Positions 10,274 through 21,563 of a stretch of DNA of 64,000 bases are shown piece by piece. The DNA comes from Dactylorhiza incarnata. Its lineage: Eukaryota; Streptophyta; Magnoliopsida; Asparagales; Orchidaceae. Below the pieces are notes generated by a model. The model saw nothing but the letters and a program-made list of their open reading frames with translations, was not told where the DNA came from and searched no databases. The stretch is taken from positions 2,731,501 through 2,795,500 of the forward strand of contig JAWHQI010000305.1 in NCBI GenBank assembly GCA_033032865.1, written 5' to 3'. The position numbers were made by a program, and so were the translations under genes. Numbering within the stretch: position 1 is the first letter of the stretch; each line of letters opens with the position of its first letter.

Positions 10274-12344
10274 TGAAGGATTTGTGTTTTGAAAGTTGTC
10301 TTCGAATTTATTTAGTTTATGTTTTGCGAATAATTAATTTATTCTGTCCCTAGATCGTATAGTGATGTCTCATGGTAGTTCAAGAAGATGCTCTTGGTCT
10401 TGAACAGTAGAACGCTTGAGTTCCATCACATGATCTTAGTTTAACATGCTCACAATCATGGTGGTCAGAGTGGGACATTGACCACCGCCTTGGATTGTCA
10501 TATGAATTAAAGTACATTGTAGTTCTACAAATGTTGATAAAAGTTATCGTTTAATCATATGAATATGTATATAGGTTGAAGCTATACATATTGAGTCAGA
10601 CCTAATCTTAAGTTGAGATATCGTATGGATTGTGTTTAGTGTCATCGATAATCTCAACGTGTCTTATTGAATGTAGATATGAGATTTGTGAACCTGCCTT
10701 CACAGGGCATACAATGTGGTAACAGTTGAATATCGTCTATTGATGGAATATACACTGCAACTCGTTGTGTGACTTGTGCGGATTAGGTTTACACATCGAT
10801 AGTATCATTTGTCCCTCGAGTTACATCGAGCTATGATATTACTGGGCCCCTTGGCAAAGCGAGATTGTATGGCATGCAATATAACTGAAAGTAGTTATAA
10901 AATACATTGCTTGAGAAGCCAAGAAAGATGAATGTGCTGCGGGAATGACACTAACCTCTCCCGCGGGACATTCATGATATCATGTGACATGCATAGACAC
11001 GGGTCATCTATATTTGTGTTACCTAGTTGTTGTGTTGTCTGGTCAGCTATAATGCAGTGATAAAGCCTCTTATAGCCCATGATATATATAAATATATTAT
11101 CGACTAGACGACTCAGTCACTCAATAAAGGTCACACCAAATGAACAGAAACAGCCGCATTCGACTCAAATTGTGTATTTATTTTCATAGTTATATGACTC
11201 AAATACTTGGTTGAGTGCGAATAGCAATTGTCGTTAAGCGACACGTTTAGACAGTTATTAATTTGTGTTTCTTTGTTTAGGCGTTATTGATATAATGATT
11301 GAATCCATTATAGAATCGATAACTTGACTAAATAATATATGTAGCTCGTGGCGTTACATACAATCACATTAATTAATAAGTTTTGGCAGGGAAGAAATGA
11401 TGGTGGTGGCATTGTATAAATGATTCGTTTGTACAATATTTTAGCACACTAATTGAGAATTCAAATTCTCTAGAATTTCTAATTAAGGATTTCAGTTTTG
11501 GATTTGATAAAGACCCAATTAAGAAATCAGTTTTTCTTAAAGGCTGAAATTGAATTTCTAATTAAAGGATTTCAGTTTTTTTGGAATATATAAAGATCCT
11601 CATAAAAGCTGAAATTAAATTCTAATTATTGAAATTCCTTAAATATAGGATTCTCTTTCTCTCCCTTTATTACGTTAAAAAAAAAGGAATAGGAGAAAGG
11701 TGGCGTGAATCCATAAGGTTCAGCCGGTGAAGAAAATAAACATTGCTTTCCTCTCTCCCTGACTGCCCGGTTCCTCCTCCTGAGCAGATTCCCCGGCGGC
11801 CGTTCGAACCCTTTCCTACAGTGGGTTCTCCGGCAGTCATTCCTTGACTATTTTCTTAGTCGGTGAAGGGCTGCGAGAGGAGTTTTCTTGGACGGTAAAA
11901 GAGAGCAGCCTTTCTCCATTCTTCCTTCTATTCGCCGGCACCTTGGAGTGGTTCGGTCACTTGGAGTTACCTGGCAATAGGAGCACTGTCTAAAGCTTGT
12001 TCCTCTTCCTCTACTCATCAAAGTAGAGGTAGTTGGGCTGTTTTGGGTTCAAGGTGAACCTAGAGTTTTTGGAGCCGGATCTTGTCTCTTCATCGGCGCG
12101 TTTTTGTTTCTCCGCCTCGCCGCGTCAAAATCGGAGATCCGCTCTTCACCTAGAGATTTATCTCTAGAGGTACAACTCTAATCTTTTGTGATGGTTTAGA
12201 TTAGTTTGTGATTACTAATTTTGAACGACGTGAAAAATTATCTCGCAATTGCCATGAGATGAACACGATCCAAATTTCTGTGTTTTCGTTTTTATGTTTA
12301 AATTTTTTTAAATTTCATCCCTACGTTGCACACTAAATCCAACA
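10274..12344 (+). repeat. 3' LTR of young copia element
   Basis: Starts TGAAGG and ends CCAACA. It aligns to the 5' LTR at a constant offset of 7235, apart from mononucleotide-run changes near 4340/11575, 4443/11676 and 5070/12303. The target duplication cattc follows at 12345-12349. Confidence 0.95.
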
Positions 12345-12652
12345 CATTCCTCACCTCATGTCAAGTTCAGCTCGACTAGAGGTGTTGAGTCTCCCTCCAC
12401 CTTCGGTCGAGTTTAGACCGACCTAAAGGTGTTGAGCTTTCTCCACCTCCTGTTGAGCTCGGGTCACAGGAGGGGTGTTTAGTGGAGAAAGGTTCGCCTT
12501 CCGCCTCAAGTCAGGTTCAGCCGAAGGACTCGGCAGGGGTATCCCGTTGGCAGGTCCCTTCGTGGACCCCCCTCAGGTCCCACCTACTCGTCAAATAGGT
12601 GGGTTGGACTTTCTTTCCGAGCTTAAGACAAGCTCAAAAAGAGCGGGGATTA
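12345..12652 (+). repeat. 150-bp array (right part) and 3' internal end of element A1
   Basis: The sequence interrupted at 3038 resumes with 'cattcctcacctcatg' and one more 150-bp unit to about 12490, then about 160 bp of unique sequence. The segment ends with the purine-rich 'aaaaagagcggggatta' (12637-12652), which is the polypurine tract of element A1 just before the TGTACAACCC start of the 3' LTR. Confidence 0.85.
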
Positions 12653-12855
12653 TGTACAACCCTCATATTTTTCGAGCCGGTGTGACCCGACGTGAGTGGG
12701 GTCGTTGGTTTACCCGTAATTCGTCGAGACCAAGTCGGAAGTTAAGGTGACCGAGAGAAGCAGGTCGACCTCTCGGAGACCACCAAGACCGAGCAAAGCT
12801 AGGGAATGACCCGAGGGAGGAAAAATGACTTAGCAAGGCAAGTGGAGGAAGTTCT

Positions 12856-12890
12856 CCCACTCGCGCCATCTTTTGGGCGAGTGGGGGCAG

Positions 12891-12924
<34 letters not shown>

Positions 12925-13230
12925 TTCCCCCACCCCACTCACCCGTCCCCTCTTAAGGGGGCGAGTGGGGGGCAGCCCCCCCCCCCCCCCCCCCCACTCG
13001 CCCGTCCCTCTTAAGGGGGCGAGTGGGGGGGAAGCCCCCCACACTCGCTCGTCCCTCTTAAGGGGGCGAGTGGGGGGAAGACCCCCACTTGCCCATCCCT
13101 CTTAAGGGGGCGAGTGGGGGGGGGGGCAGCCCACCCCACTCGCCCGTCCCTCTTAGGGGGGCGAGTGGGGGGGGCAGCCCCCCCCCCCCCCCCACTCGCC
13201 CGTCCCTCTTGAGGGGGCGAGTGGGGGCAG

Positions 13231-13264
<34 letters not shown>

Positions 13265-13301
13265 ACTTGCCTGTCCCTCTTAAGGGGGCGAGTGGGGGGC
13301 A

Positions 13302-13334
<33 letters not shown>

Positions 13335-13500
13335 CCCCACCAACTCGCCCGTCCCTCTTAAGGGGGCGAGTGGGGGGCTGCCCCCCACTCGCCCGTCCCT
13401 CCTTAGGGGGGCGAGTAGGGGCAGCCCCCCCACTCGTCCATCCCTCCTTAGAGGGGGCGAGTGGGGGGAGCCCCCCCCCCCCCCCCCACTCGCCCGTCCC
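12856..13500 (+). repeat. Palindromic U3 minisatellite with C34/C29 tracts
   Basis: About eleven units of 45-80 bp are present. In each, CCCCACTCGCCC is followed within about 11-13 bases by its exact reverse complement GGGCGAGTGGGG, giving a 12-bp stem. Units are separated by pure C tracts: 34 at 12891-12924, 20 at 12976-12995, 34 at 13231-13264 and 29 at 13303-13331. Poly-Pro and poly-Gly ORFs across it are artefacts of composition. The array lies directly upstream of the TATA box at 13571. Confidence 0.93.
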
Positions 13501-13570
13501 CTCTCTTGTGGGGGATTTTGGCTATTCGCAGTCCGATTTCGGCTATTCGCAGTCCGTTTTTGGGAAGGTC

Positions 13571-13579
13571 TATAAATAG
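13571..13579 (+). promoter_or_regulatory. TATA box of family-A LTR
   Basis: TATAAATAG, followed by 'acccccatgggcacc'. The same TATAAATAG block is found in all family-A LTRs that retain this region: minus strand at 14004-14012, 44022-44030, 47379-47387 and 60641-60649, plus strand at 59734-59742. The repeated conservation supports it as the element's core promoter. Confidence 0.8.
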
Positions 13580-13930
13580 ACCCCCATGGGCACCTTGGGA
13601 AGGGTTGGTTCCTACCCCCTCCCTCGCGTGGTCTTGTGAGCAAGCACCCCCCCTCTCCCTGTCATCGAAGGTTGATGGTGAGGTAGTTCTTAGTGCCCTC
13701 CAAGGTGCCCAGGCTCAGCATTGGCTTGGGAGGGGAAGTTCCTTGAGAGCTTCCGGGTATGTGGTGGGACCTCCACGCTGCAGCTTAAGGGGTCCATTTG
13801 TGGACTTAGGTGTTCGCCAAGGGCAAGGTTTCTCAGTTCTTAGCGATCAATCAAGGGTCTTAGCTTGGGTCAAGTAAGTGCTAGCCGCATCCCCCTTTCG
13901 AACGCTGAAACCGGGTTACTGGTTTCAACA

Positions 13931-14538
13931 GTAGGAGTGCTAGCTCACAAGTAACACACGAGGGAGAGGATGAACCAACCCCTTCCAAGGTGCCCATTGG
14001 GGTCTATTTATAGCTTTTCTACAAATGGTCTGCGGATAGCCAAAAAGGTCTGCCAATAGCCGACTTCTGCTGCCTGAAAACATGAACCATAATCACTTCA
14101 CCTAGAGCTGGGCGAGTGGACCGCAGTCCACTCGTTCCCCCTGGCACTGAGCGAGTGGACCTCGTCCACTAGCCCCACTGAGTGTCAGGCGAGTGGACGG
14201 GAGTCCACTCACCACTCGTCGGGCGAGTGGCCCCCGTCCACTTGCCTCACTGAGTGTCGGGCGAGTGGACGAGAGTCCACTCATCACTCCCCAGGCGAGT
14301 GGACCCCGTCCACTTGCCCCACTGAATGTCAGGCGAGTGGACGGGAGTCCACTCGCCACTCACTGGGCGAGTGGACCCTGTCCACTCCCCTTGGCGTTGG
14401 ACGAGTGGACCCCGTCCACTCCCTTCCTGGCGCCGGGCGATTCCTTCCTTGGCGCAGGGTGGGTGGATTGAAATCCACTCACCCCCTTTTGCGTTAGTGC
14501 TCGGATCCGGTTCACTCGATAAATATGGGGGTTGTACA
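13931..14538 (-). repeat. Truncated family-A LTR, reversed
   Basis: Read on the minus strand it begins TGTACAACCC (14538 downwards). It carries a palindromic array (14100-14480), the 'ggctatccgcagacc' phrase and TATAAATAG (14012-14004), and then stops within R at 13931, abutting the end of the A1 3' LTR. The U5 end with GGTTTCAACA is missing. The head-on junction suggests insertion of A1 into this LTR or a later rearrangement. Confidence 0.85.
14100..14480 (-). repeat. Palindromic array in reversed LTR
   Basis: Units of about 60 bp are built from GCGAGTGGAC, a four-base loop (ggga), and the exact complement GTCCACTCGC. The position is the same as in the other family-A LTRs (upstream of TATA) but the sequence is different, lacking the C tracts seen in 12856-13500. 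Confidence 0.9.
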
Positions 14539-16154
14539 ATGCTAAAGTAAGATGATATGATTAGTTACTAAATTTATATATGTCTAAGGGCACCTACCCT
14601 GTCCACTTGTTAAGTTGGTAGCTAACCACACGAGCCTTATCACCATGGTGTATGATAACAACGGATCAGACATCTCCGCTTCTAGGTAGGTGACCCACAA
14701 CCATCTTAGGCCTTAATGTACAGTACGGGTTCATACCTACTATCCGAGGTCTCGCCAACAGCAGAGAGCAGATACAAACTCTGGGGATTTACCCACTGGG
14801 ATTATATCCACAAGACAAATTGTCCCAGAAGCCAAAAGGATCTAACACTCGAGTCCCTCCGACAGTGTGTGATGCATGGTAGAGTGGTTAGACCCGCCAC
14901 AATTTTACAGGATTAGACATTACTCCAATGTCGTCCCCCACACCAGAATAAGAACTAGTCTCCATGACCCCTTGATTTATAGTAGACTTGAGGGATGGTA
15001 AGAAAGTAACACGAAAAGAACCCTAGATAACTTATTAGCCATATATTGTGAGATCAAGTTTAAGTGATCAATTGGTCAGGTAAGAGTGAGGTTGGTGGTC
15101 GCACTGCGTACCGTTATACACCACCTTTCTTGCGGGGGATACTACTAGCTCACCTTTAACCTCTTTCCTAGACACCAATAAGATAACTTAAAATGTGGGT
15201 CTCACTGATATATGCTAAGGTTAAAACTAATCTCTTTTCCAAATAAAGCTACGACAAAAAGAAACTATCAACGATGCACCAATTATTAATATATATATAA
15301 ACAATAGCTGGGGCACTATTGTCAAACCTTAAATCAAGATTTAAGGTTTGCAGAGAAATACTAGTCCGTTTTGCAGAGATGTTCCTCTTCTTCGCTTTAC
15401 GACATTAAAAACTCCAAATCAGGCATTTTTTTCAGGACAAGTTGACATATTTATAAGCACGAGCATGCACGCAAAAATTAGGTTGACACTCCCTCGACAC
15501 ACGGCCGTGTGCCCTCCGGGCGTGTCATCCAAAAGTCGCGTCATAGTCATGTAGAGCTATCTCCACGTGGCTCTGGGGTGTGTAACTGCCGACATGCTCT
15601 TGGTACACACCTATGTCCTTTGGGCGTGTCACTTCAAAAGTTGCGTCTTTTGCCCCAGAACCACCACCAAGCGCTATCCCACCATTTTTGGATTGATACG
15701 CCATTGGCACGTACACGAGCGTGTCTCCAATTTCCGCACGTCCTTATGCGCGAATATATAGGCTCGTATCGCATTGACAGTAAAATTAATCTCTTGACTA
15801 CTTCTAGATCACAAAATTTCACCACGACCATCACAATATATCACAGACAATTATTGTTGAACACCATGATAACTCCTAAAACAAGCCAATCACATGGCCT
15901 AGAGAGTAGCATTCTAATAAACAAAAATTGTGATACACTATGTCATCAATGTCCAATGAGTTCCTCTTACCAATTTCTCCTACAAAATCATAGTTTGCAT
16001 AACCAGTAACAACTTTTTAATTATACATTCATGACACTTAAATCCAAAATTAACATGTATAATGCCTTTCTAAGTATTACATGTAACATTTATGGCCTTA
16101 TGCACATCAAGACATGCATAAAACTGCTAATTGCGCTGACATAAAGATCACTAT
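14539..16154. other. Unresolved repeat-derived spacer
   Basis: No ORF with recognisable domains. 15490-15740 has phrases such as 'cacggccgtgtgcc' and 'gggcgtgtc' repeated twice, a composition I associate with plant gypsy LTRs, but I cannot define termini. The remainder is AT-rich with no structure I can support. Confidence 0.35.
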
Positions 16155-16370
16155 GGCTTCGTTTGGCGCAGCTTATTTGCTCCTGTGAGTTGGGTCAAAA
16201 AGTCATTATCATAGATTGTATGTTTGGCAAGACAAAGGTTATGACCGCTACCAAGAAAATAAACTAGTTTTGAGCACAAAATGCATGAATTTTTTTAGGC
16301 GAGGTCGTGCGTTCACGAACGACGGTTCATGACCACCACGTTCACGACCACCACCGCGCCGAACGAAGCC
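16155..16370. mobile_element. Tourist-like MITE M1 (216 bp)
   Basis: Terminal inverted repeats: left 'ggcttcgtttggcgc', right 'gcgccgaacgaagcc'. It is flanked by a 3-bp direct repeat 'tat' (16152-16154, 16371-16373). The interior contains phrases shared with the other M1 copies: 'gtttggcaagacaa', 'taccaagaaaataaa', 'gaggtcgtgcg'. It has no coding capacity. The 3-bp TSD and the TIR type suggest a PIF/Harbinger-related family. Confidence 0.85.
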
Positions 16371-16679
16371 TATGTCCGCATATACTCTGACTCCTCCTTA
16401 TTTTATGGTGATAGTGAAGCCATCAAGCTAAAGCGACCAGCAAAGTGGGTACTTATTTGCTTGGACTTACACATCGCAAAATGCTCAGTGTCATTTCATT
16501 ATAGCTGTTTTGGCACAGGCAACATCTATATACTCACTATCATTATGTGTTTATAGCAAATATCTTGCTCCAAGATCCTACCTCTTGAATTTATCCTTCA
16601 ATTGTGATTTATGTCTCCTCGCCTTCTACACCATGAGACCGAAAAGCATAGCCTACTAAAAGCGCGTTTATTTAAACCC

Positions 16680-16748
16680 CTCCGCTTTACGGAAAATTTT
16701 TACATATGCATCCCATATATCAATTTTGTGCGGGTTTAAATACTCTTC
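16680..16748 (+). repeat. Left near-terminal inverted repeat of the MULE
   Basis: Contains 'tacatatgcatccc', 'atatcaattttgtg' and 'gggtttaaatac', matching the reverse complement of 36521-36582 with a few substitutions. Promoter-like sequence for the Ulp1-side transcript would lie here. Confidence 0.8.
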
Positions 16749-17762
16749 TCAAAAATTTCGGAAAATTTCGAGGCGACGGGGAGAGAAGCCGGTCTTCTCA
16801 AAAGTTTCGAGCCTCGCGAAACCATGCTCGTTAGGCGAAACCCTCGCCACCGCCATCGGAGCGAGTCAACATCCACTTTTGATTTCGTTGCTCGTTGCCG
16901 CCGCCGTAGCCATTCTCCCTCGTGAAAAGATTTTCAACGGTAAGGGAAATTCTCATCCCTCATTGGCTTTTTACAGGAATGTTGTGTTCTAGGGTTTTCT
17001 TCTTATGTTCGATTATGCATTGTTATGTTATGGGTGTAGTAGGATTCGACATTCACAGTCTTTGTTGTTGGAGGACGCTAAATTCTTATTTTTTTGCCTC
17101 AGTTACTATGCAAATCCGGCCGGAGTTATGAATAGTCGGCCGGCTGTACGTCCACTTCTGAGAGTTTATTTATTATTTCTTTTCCATATTTTTTGAAGAT
17201 TGAAGATCAAAACTGTAATCATTACTTACACATTATGGTTTCTAACTACTTACTTAAGCATTATGTGAAATGGAATAGCAGTATCATGCGGGTGTTAAGT
17301 AATAGGAATACTAACTTTCACAAAATGTTTCTAACTGCTTACTTTCAAGTTTTTTACCTCCAATTTTTGGTAGTTCAGGCCATGTTTGAAGGAGGCTTCG
17401 TCGAGACGGATCGGTCGGACGTCAAAGGAGAAGAACACATCTGAAGCGGATCCCTACATCGCTCATATTTATCTAAGGATGGCTAGTAAGATCTTTCCGT
17501 TTGTGTGGTTAAACATTTCCTCCATGAACTAATTTTTCAATATCTTGTATGATGTGAGTACCGTGTTTATTGTGATGAATTGATGTTAATTTCCTCTTCA
17601 TGGTTGAATAATTTTCTTTCTTTATTGGATTTATGTTCATTAATTGTGGATATTTTGAGCAAACATTCTTCTTCTACTTAGCGTGGCGAGATTCGAGAGA
17701 GGAGTTGCGCTAATTTAGGGTTGAATCCTTTTTGCTACGTGACGAGATTCGAGAGAGGAGTC
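16749..17762 (+). pseudogene. 5' part of the MULE Ulp1-side transcript (unresolved exons)
   Basis: GC-rich sequence follows the left repeat. A splice-donor-like 'aacggtaagg' lies near 16938, and an exon-like stretch ending in an in-frame stop lies around 17374-17443. No domain can be named. I place it with the Ulp1 gene because the direction is the same and no other gene intervenes once the inserted retroelement at 17763 is removed. Start codon and exon structure are uncertain. Confidence 0.35.
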
Positions 17763-17844
17763 TGTTGGGAAAATGATTTCTCTTAACCCCTAGAAATGAG
17801 TTAAAGAAGAATTCTATGAATGAAAAATAAGGCTAAGTAAATAT

Positions 17845-18085
17845 GCGTCGAATAGTATTCGACGCAACGTCGAAATGTAGTCGACGTTTCCTTCAGATTG
17901 AGTCGAAGTAACTCTAGGAAGATTTCGACGTATGTGTTGTCGACGTTACTCTGATTTCTAGTCGACGCATCTAATATAGTCGACGCACCGTTGTCGACGC
18001 ACCTTCCTTATTCTCCTCTCGACGTCCAGCCAGGATGAATTCGACGCTTACGTCGAATGGTAATCGACGCACGTCGATTTATGTG
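17845..18085 (+). repeat. GCGTCGA/TCGACGC palindrome cluster in U3
   Basis: About ten copies of a TCGACG-core motif lie in alternating orientation. The clearest is GCGTCGAATA-g-TATTCGACGC, with 10-bp perfect arms. Spacing is irregular (about 15-35 bp). The same motif recurs in the gag coding region (21020-21245) and between the ORFs (21620-21790). Confidence 0.9.
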
Positions 18086-18740
18086 ACAGATTTAAATATG
18101 CGCCAGATCTCTTTCCTTCTTTCAGTAGATCTGATTTGTATGGAATAATATTAATATTTTATAGCCGTTCTGAATCATTCTTTCCTTTTATTAGATTCTT
18201 GGCTAAATTGATTAAATCCTTTATGGATATTATTTGAAATCAGATTGAATACTTTCCTTCTATGGATATAACTGTTATGTAAATTTCTCTTTCTTTCTAA
18301 TACTCTGCCTGCTAATTGATTACTCTCCTATAGTGTTATTTTAATGAACAGAGCTATAAATAACCAAGGAGGTCGGCAGAGAAAGGGGACTGAGTGATCT
18401 ACCACATACATTTGAAATAGAGGAAAAGCTCCCAAAAGAATAGAGAGATAAGCTGAGAAAAGTGATAGTGTGCTGCAGAGACAAAGCCTTCATCTTCTCC
18501 TTCTTCTTCTGAAGCCACTCTGCTGCAAATTCTGATAGCTCTCACATAAGAGAGAAAAGCTACAAATCTTCTTCTCTCTATAGAAGAAAGATTTAATTCA
18601 CTACTTCTTGTGCTTCCAATCTTCTTGCTAGGAAGAAGATTCATTCTTGTTTTAAATACTTCTTTTCCTTTTTTCTTATTTTCATTCTCACATATTGTAA
18701 AAGAGTTTTTAGAATCACTCTTCAAAAAATTCAGTTGTAC

Positions 18741-18841
18741 TGGTTCTAAGAGTCTCCTTATCAAAAGACTCCGTTGGTTCTAAGAGTCTCCTTATCAAAA
18801 GACTCAGGGTGGTTCTAAGAGTCTCCTTATCAAAAGACTCA
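18741..18841 (+). repeat. 34-35 bp direct repeat, three copies
   Basis: 'tggttctaagagtctcc' starts copies at 18741, 18775 and 18810, each ending in 'tcaaaagactc'. It lies in the transcribed part of the LTR, downstream of the TATA box. Each unit contains the complementary pair GAGTCTCC-type and AAAGACTC, so weak hairpins are possible. Confidence 0.92.
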
Positions 18842-19105
18842 GTGCAAGATAGTGAATTCCTACCAAGGGGGTAGAAGAGTGGACTACCCAAAGTTTGGGG
18901 AACCACTATATTTTCTTGTGTTGTGCTGTGATTTCTTTTCTTGCATTTACTTTCTTTACTTGTTTAATTCTTGTTGGTGTGTGGGAAGCTATAATCTGTG
19001 ATCATACACATATATATATTAACTTTGCACAAAATATTTTTTAATCTCTATTCACCCCTCCCCCCCTCTAGAGAATTCTAGTGAGGTAAACTGTGCACTT
19101 TCAAT

Positions 19106-19117
19106 TGGTATCAGAGC
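19106..19117 (+). promoter_or_regulatory. Primer-binding site of SIRE-like derivative
   Basis: TGGTATCAGAGC, the plant copia primer site for initiator tRNA-Met, three bases after the LTR end. Confidence 0.92.
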
Positions 19118-19206
19118 GAGGTTGATCTAAAAAGGTTAACTCCTTGATCAAAAAGATCCTACCTCTTGTATTTATATATATATATATATATTTTTTAACT
19201 ACTTTC

Positions 19207-21563
19207 ATGGCACAAATCAAAGATTATGCTTCCACCAGACCACCAATGTGCAATCTTGAAAAGTTTGCAGTTTGGAAAACAAGAATCAGAATTTATATGA
19301 ATTCCATTGATGCTGACTTGTTTAATATTACTGTGACAGGTCCCCCAAAGCCCTATAGAAAGGATGCAAGTGGCAATGTCACACAAACACTTGTTCCAAG
19401 ATCTGAGTGGACAGAAGATGAGAAGAAGGCTAGAACATATGATCTAAAGGCCATGAACATACTTGTCTCAACTCTCTCAGATGACATCTTTCAAAGGGTT
19501 GTTGACTGTGAATCATCCAAAGAAATTTGGGATGCTCTTACAAAGATGGTGGAAGGAAGTGCTGATGAAAAGAAAGATAAGAAGGCCCTATTGATCTCCC
19601 AATATAAGAACTTCCAAAAGAAGAATGAAGAGAGTATCTCTGAAATGTATGACAGATTCAGTCTAATCATCAACCAATTGAAAAACTTGGATAGAGAGAT
19701 CTCCCTCACTGAGATTAATGACAAATTGCTAATGAGTCTCCCCAGTTCATGGGACTCAAGAATATGGGCAATAAGAGACACAAGAGGATAAAAGGAAATC
19801 TCTACAGATGCTCTCTTAAGAAAACTCAAATCCTATGAGCAACTGCTGAAAACTAGAGAAGAGAAGAAAAGAAGAGAAAACACTCTAATCTCCTCAAAAG
19901 ACAAGAACATAACTTTAAAGGCAACAGAAGAAAGGACTCCTGTCACTGAAGAAGAACTATTCAGTTTCCTAGCCAGAAGATTTAAGAAATGGGTCAAGAC
20001 AGATGGACCAAAAAGTAGGGAGTCAAAACCAAGGTATGACAAAACTCCCACACTAAAGAAATTATTTGCCATTCTTGCAGGAAACCTGGACATATTGCCC
20101 CAGAATGTCCAGAGAATGCTGAAACAAAGAAAGATATAAAAATAAAAAATCTCAAGAAAAAGGGAAAGAAGAAAGAAAGAGGCTTTATTGCAGAAGCCGG
20201 GAGTAAAACAGACTCTGAGGACAGTTCATCCTCTGAGAGTGACAATGAAGAATCTAGGCAAGAAGACCTATGCTTGATGGCCTTTGAAGGCCCCAAGAAT
20301 GATGATGGTGCTAAATCTTGGAGTGAGACAGGATCAGAAGAAAGCATATCTTCTGAAGATGAAAAAGAAAATGGCCTTATTCTCATAGAGGAATCTGAGG
20401 ATAAGGATGAGGTAAGCATCTTTGATGAAATAGATTTTCAAAGTGATAAATTCAGAAATAATTTTATGGGAATGTGTCTAGATCAATTAAAAGTTAAACA
20501 AGAAATCAAGGACCTAAAAGAACAAATTCATATGGTCAAGAACCAAAGAAATAAAAAGGATATAAGCTCAATAGATTATGTATTAAGGGCTAACATAAGA
20601 GAGAAGGAAATAGAAAGGGCTAGAATAGAAAATCAGTTCCTTAAGGATAAGGTTTCTCAGGCAAAGACCTTTGAAGAATCAATAAAAATGCGAAGCCAAA
20701 CTCTTAAAGAAATCACTGAAAAACAAACAATAAGACACAAAAATCTTGGGCTAGGGGCTGATCCATCAATCATTCTAATTCCATCCAACAAGCCTGCATG
20801 GATGAGCCCTGTAAAATTCACTAAACTCATCCAATCAGCAAACCAAGAAAAAGAATCACAACATAAGAAAGAACACTTCTTCAAGGAAATAAAGGAATTT
20901 GATGAAACATCATATTATTCAGCTGATGACTCACAAACTTCATCTGAAGAGACAACTAAACCAAAAGAAACAACATACAAAGGAGTAAAAACAGAAAAAG
21001 ATAAAATTTATGAAGACACAGTCGCGTCGACTTCATATCGACGCATGAACGATAATGCGTCGACTTCTACTCGACGTACCCTCTTAGATGCCTCGACCTC
21101 TACTCGACGCTTGAATAAAGATACGTCGACATCCAATCGACGCAACTTCCTCCATGCGTCGATACCAGATCAACGCAATCTAAGGAATGCGCCGAATATA
21201 AATCGACGCAACTATCAACATGCGTCGAATAGATATCGATGCACAAAAGTTCAGAGCAACTTAAATACCTTTCCTCCAAAAGCCTTTCATCCTAACCCAT
21301 ATTCAGGACTCATTCATCCCAATCATGATTTCTATCCTAATCAACACCTCTATCATGATTTCTACCCTAAACATGGTAACCAAAATTCCCATTTTAACCA
21401 AAATTTCTATCCTAACCAAAATAAAACTTTCTATCCTGATCAACCCTTCTATTCTTCTCTAAACTCAAATTATCATAATAATAAGATAATCAAGTGCCAT
21501 ATATGTAACAAAAGTGGCCACCTTGCCAAACAATGCTGGTACAACCAATCAAACTATCTGTAA
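19207..21563 (+). pseudogene. Long Sirevirus-like gag with two zinc knuckles, broken frame
   Basis: Gag of a copia-class element. The N-terminal copia-type Gag domain (19207-19788) ends at an in-frame TAA, after which the same frame continues. A frame change precedes a CX2CX4HX4C knuckle (CHSCRKPGHIAPEC, about 20070-20110). The long open part 20274-21563 has an acidic, Ser/Glu-rich segment, a Lys/Glu-rich coiled-coil-like stretch, then seven 11-residue repeats of the ASTSTRR type (21021-21245). An Asn/Tyr/Pro-rich tail and a second knuckle (CHICNKSGHLAKQC) follow. No protease follows. The Met at 19207 gives the most Gag-like start. Decayed, but clearly once a single polypeptide. Confidence 0.8.
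21021..21245 (+). repeat. 33-bp palindromic repeat inside the gag coding region
   Basis: Seven in-frame units of 33 bp encode an 11-residue repeat (ASTSYRR, ASTSTRR, TSTSNRR and variants). Each unit carries GCGTCGA-type and TCGACGC-type half-sites, as in the LTR cluster at 17845-18085. The first four units are best preserved and the last three have drifted. Confidence 0.9.

Larger units (their letters stand above)
3039..12344 (+). mobile_element. Full-length, young Ty1/copia retrotransposon
   Basis: This is a complete LTR retrotransposon of about 9.3 kb. It has two LTRs of about 2.07 kb, a primer-binding site matching the 3' end of initiator tRNA-Met, a 1384-codon gag-pol ORF, a polypurine tract and a perfect 5-bp target duplication cattc (3034-3038 and 12345-12349). 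By eye I find only two substitutions between the LTRs (t3364/g10599 and g5059/a12294) plus one-base length changes in A or T runs. This implies very recent insertion. The RT and RNase H style and the long LTRs resemble the Angela/Tork side of plant copia, which is an inference rather than a tree-based placement. Confidence 0.96.
12653..13930 (+). repeat. 3' LTR of gag-only gypsy element A1
   Basis: The LTR is 1278 bp, starting TGTACAACCC and ending GGTTTCAACA. These termini recur in every family-A LTR of the window. From left to right: a unique 5' part, a palindromic C-rich array (12856-13500), two copies of 'ggctattcgcagtcc', a TATA box at 13571 and the R-U5 segment shared with 495-771. The base following the LTR (13931) belongs to a reversed LTR of the same family. 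Confidence 0.9.
17763..19103 (+). repeat. 5' LTR of the SIRE-like derivative
   Basis: It is 1341 bp with TG...CA termini. The TATA box TATAAATA lies at 18355-18362. Upstream of it (17845-18085) is a cluster of GCGTCGA/TCGACGC palindromes, and downstream a 34-35 bp repeat occurs three times (18741-18841). No matching 3' LTR is visible in the window. Confidence 0.85.

Noticed and set aside
13011..13643. Long poly-Gly/poly-Pro ORFs on both strands
   Set aside because: They run through the C-rich palindromic U3 array and exist in several frames at once because stop codons are absent; there is no conserved domain.
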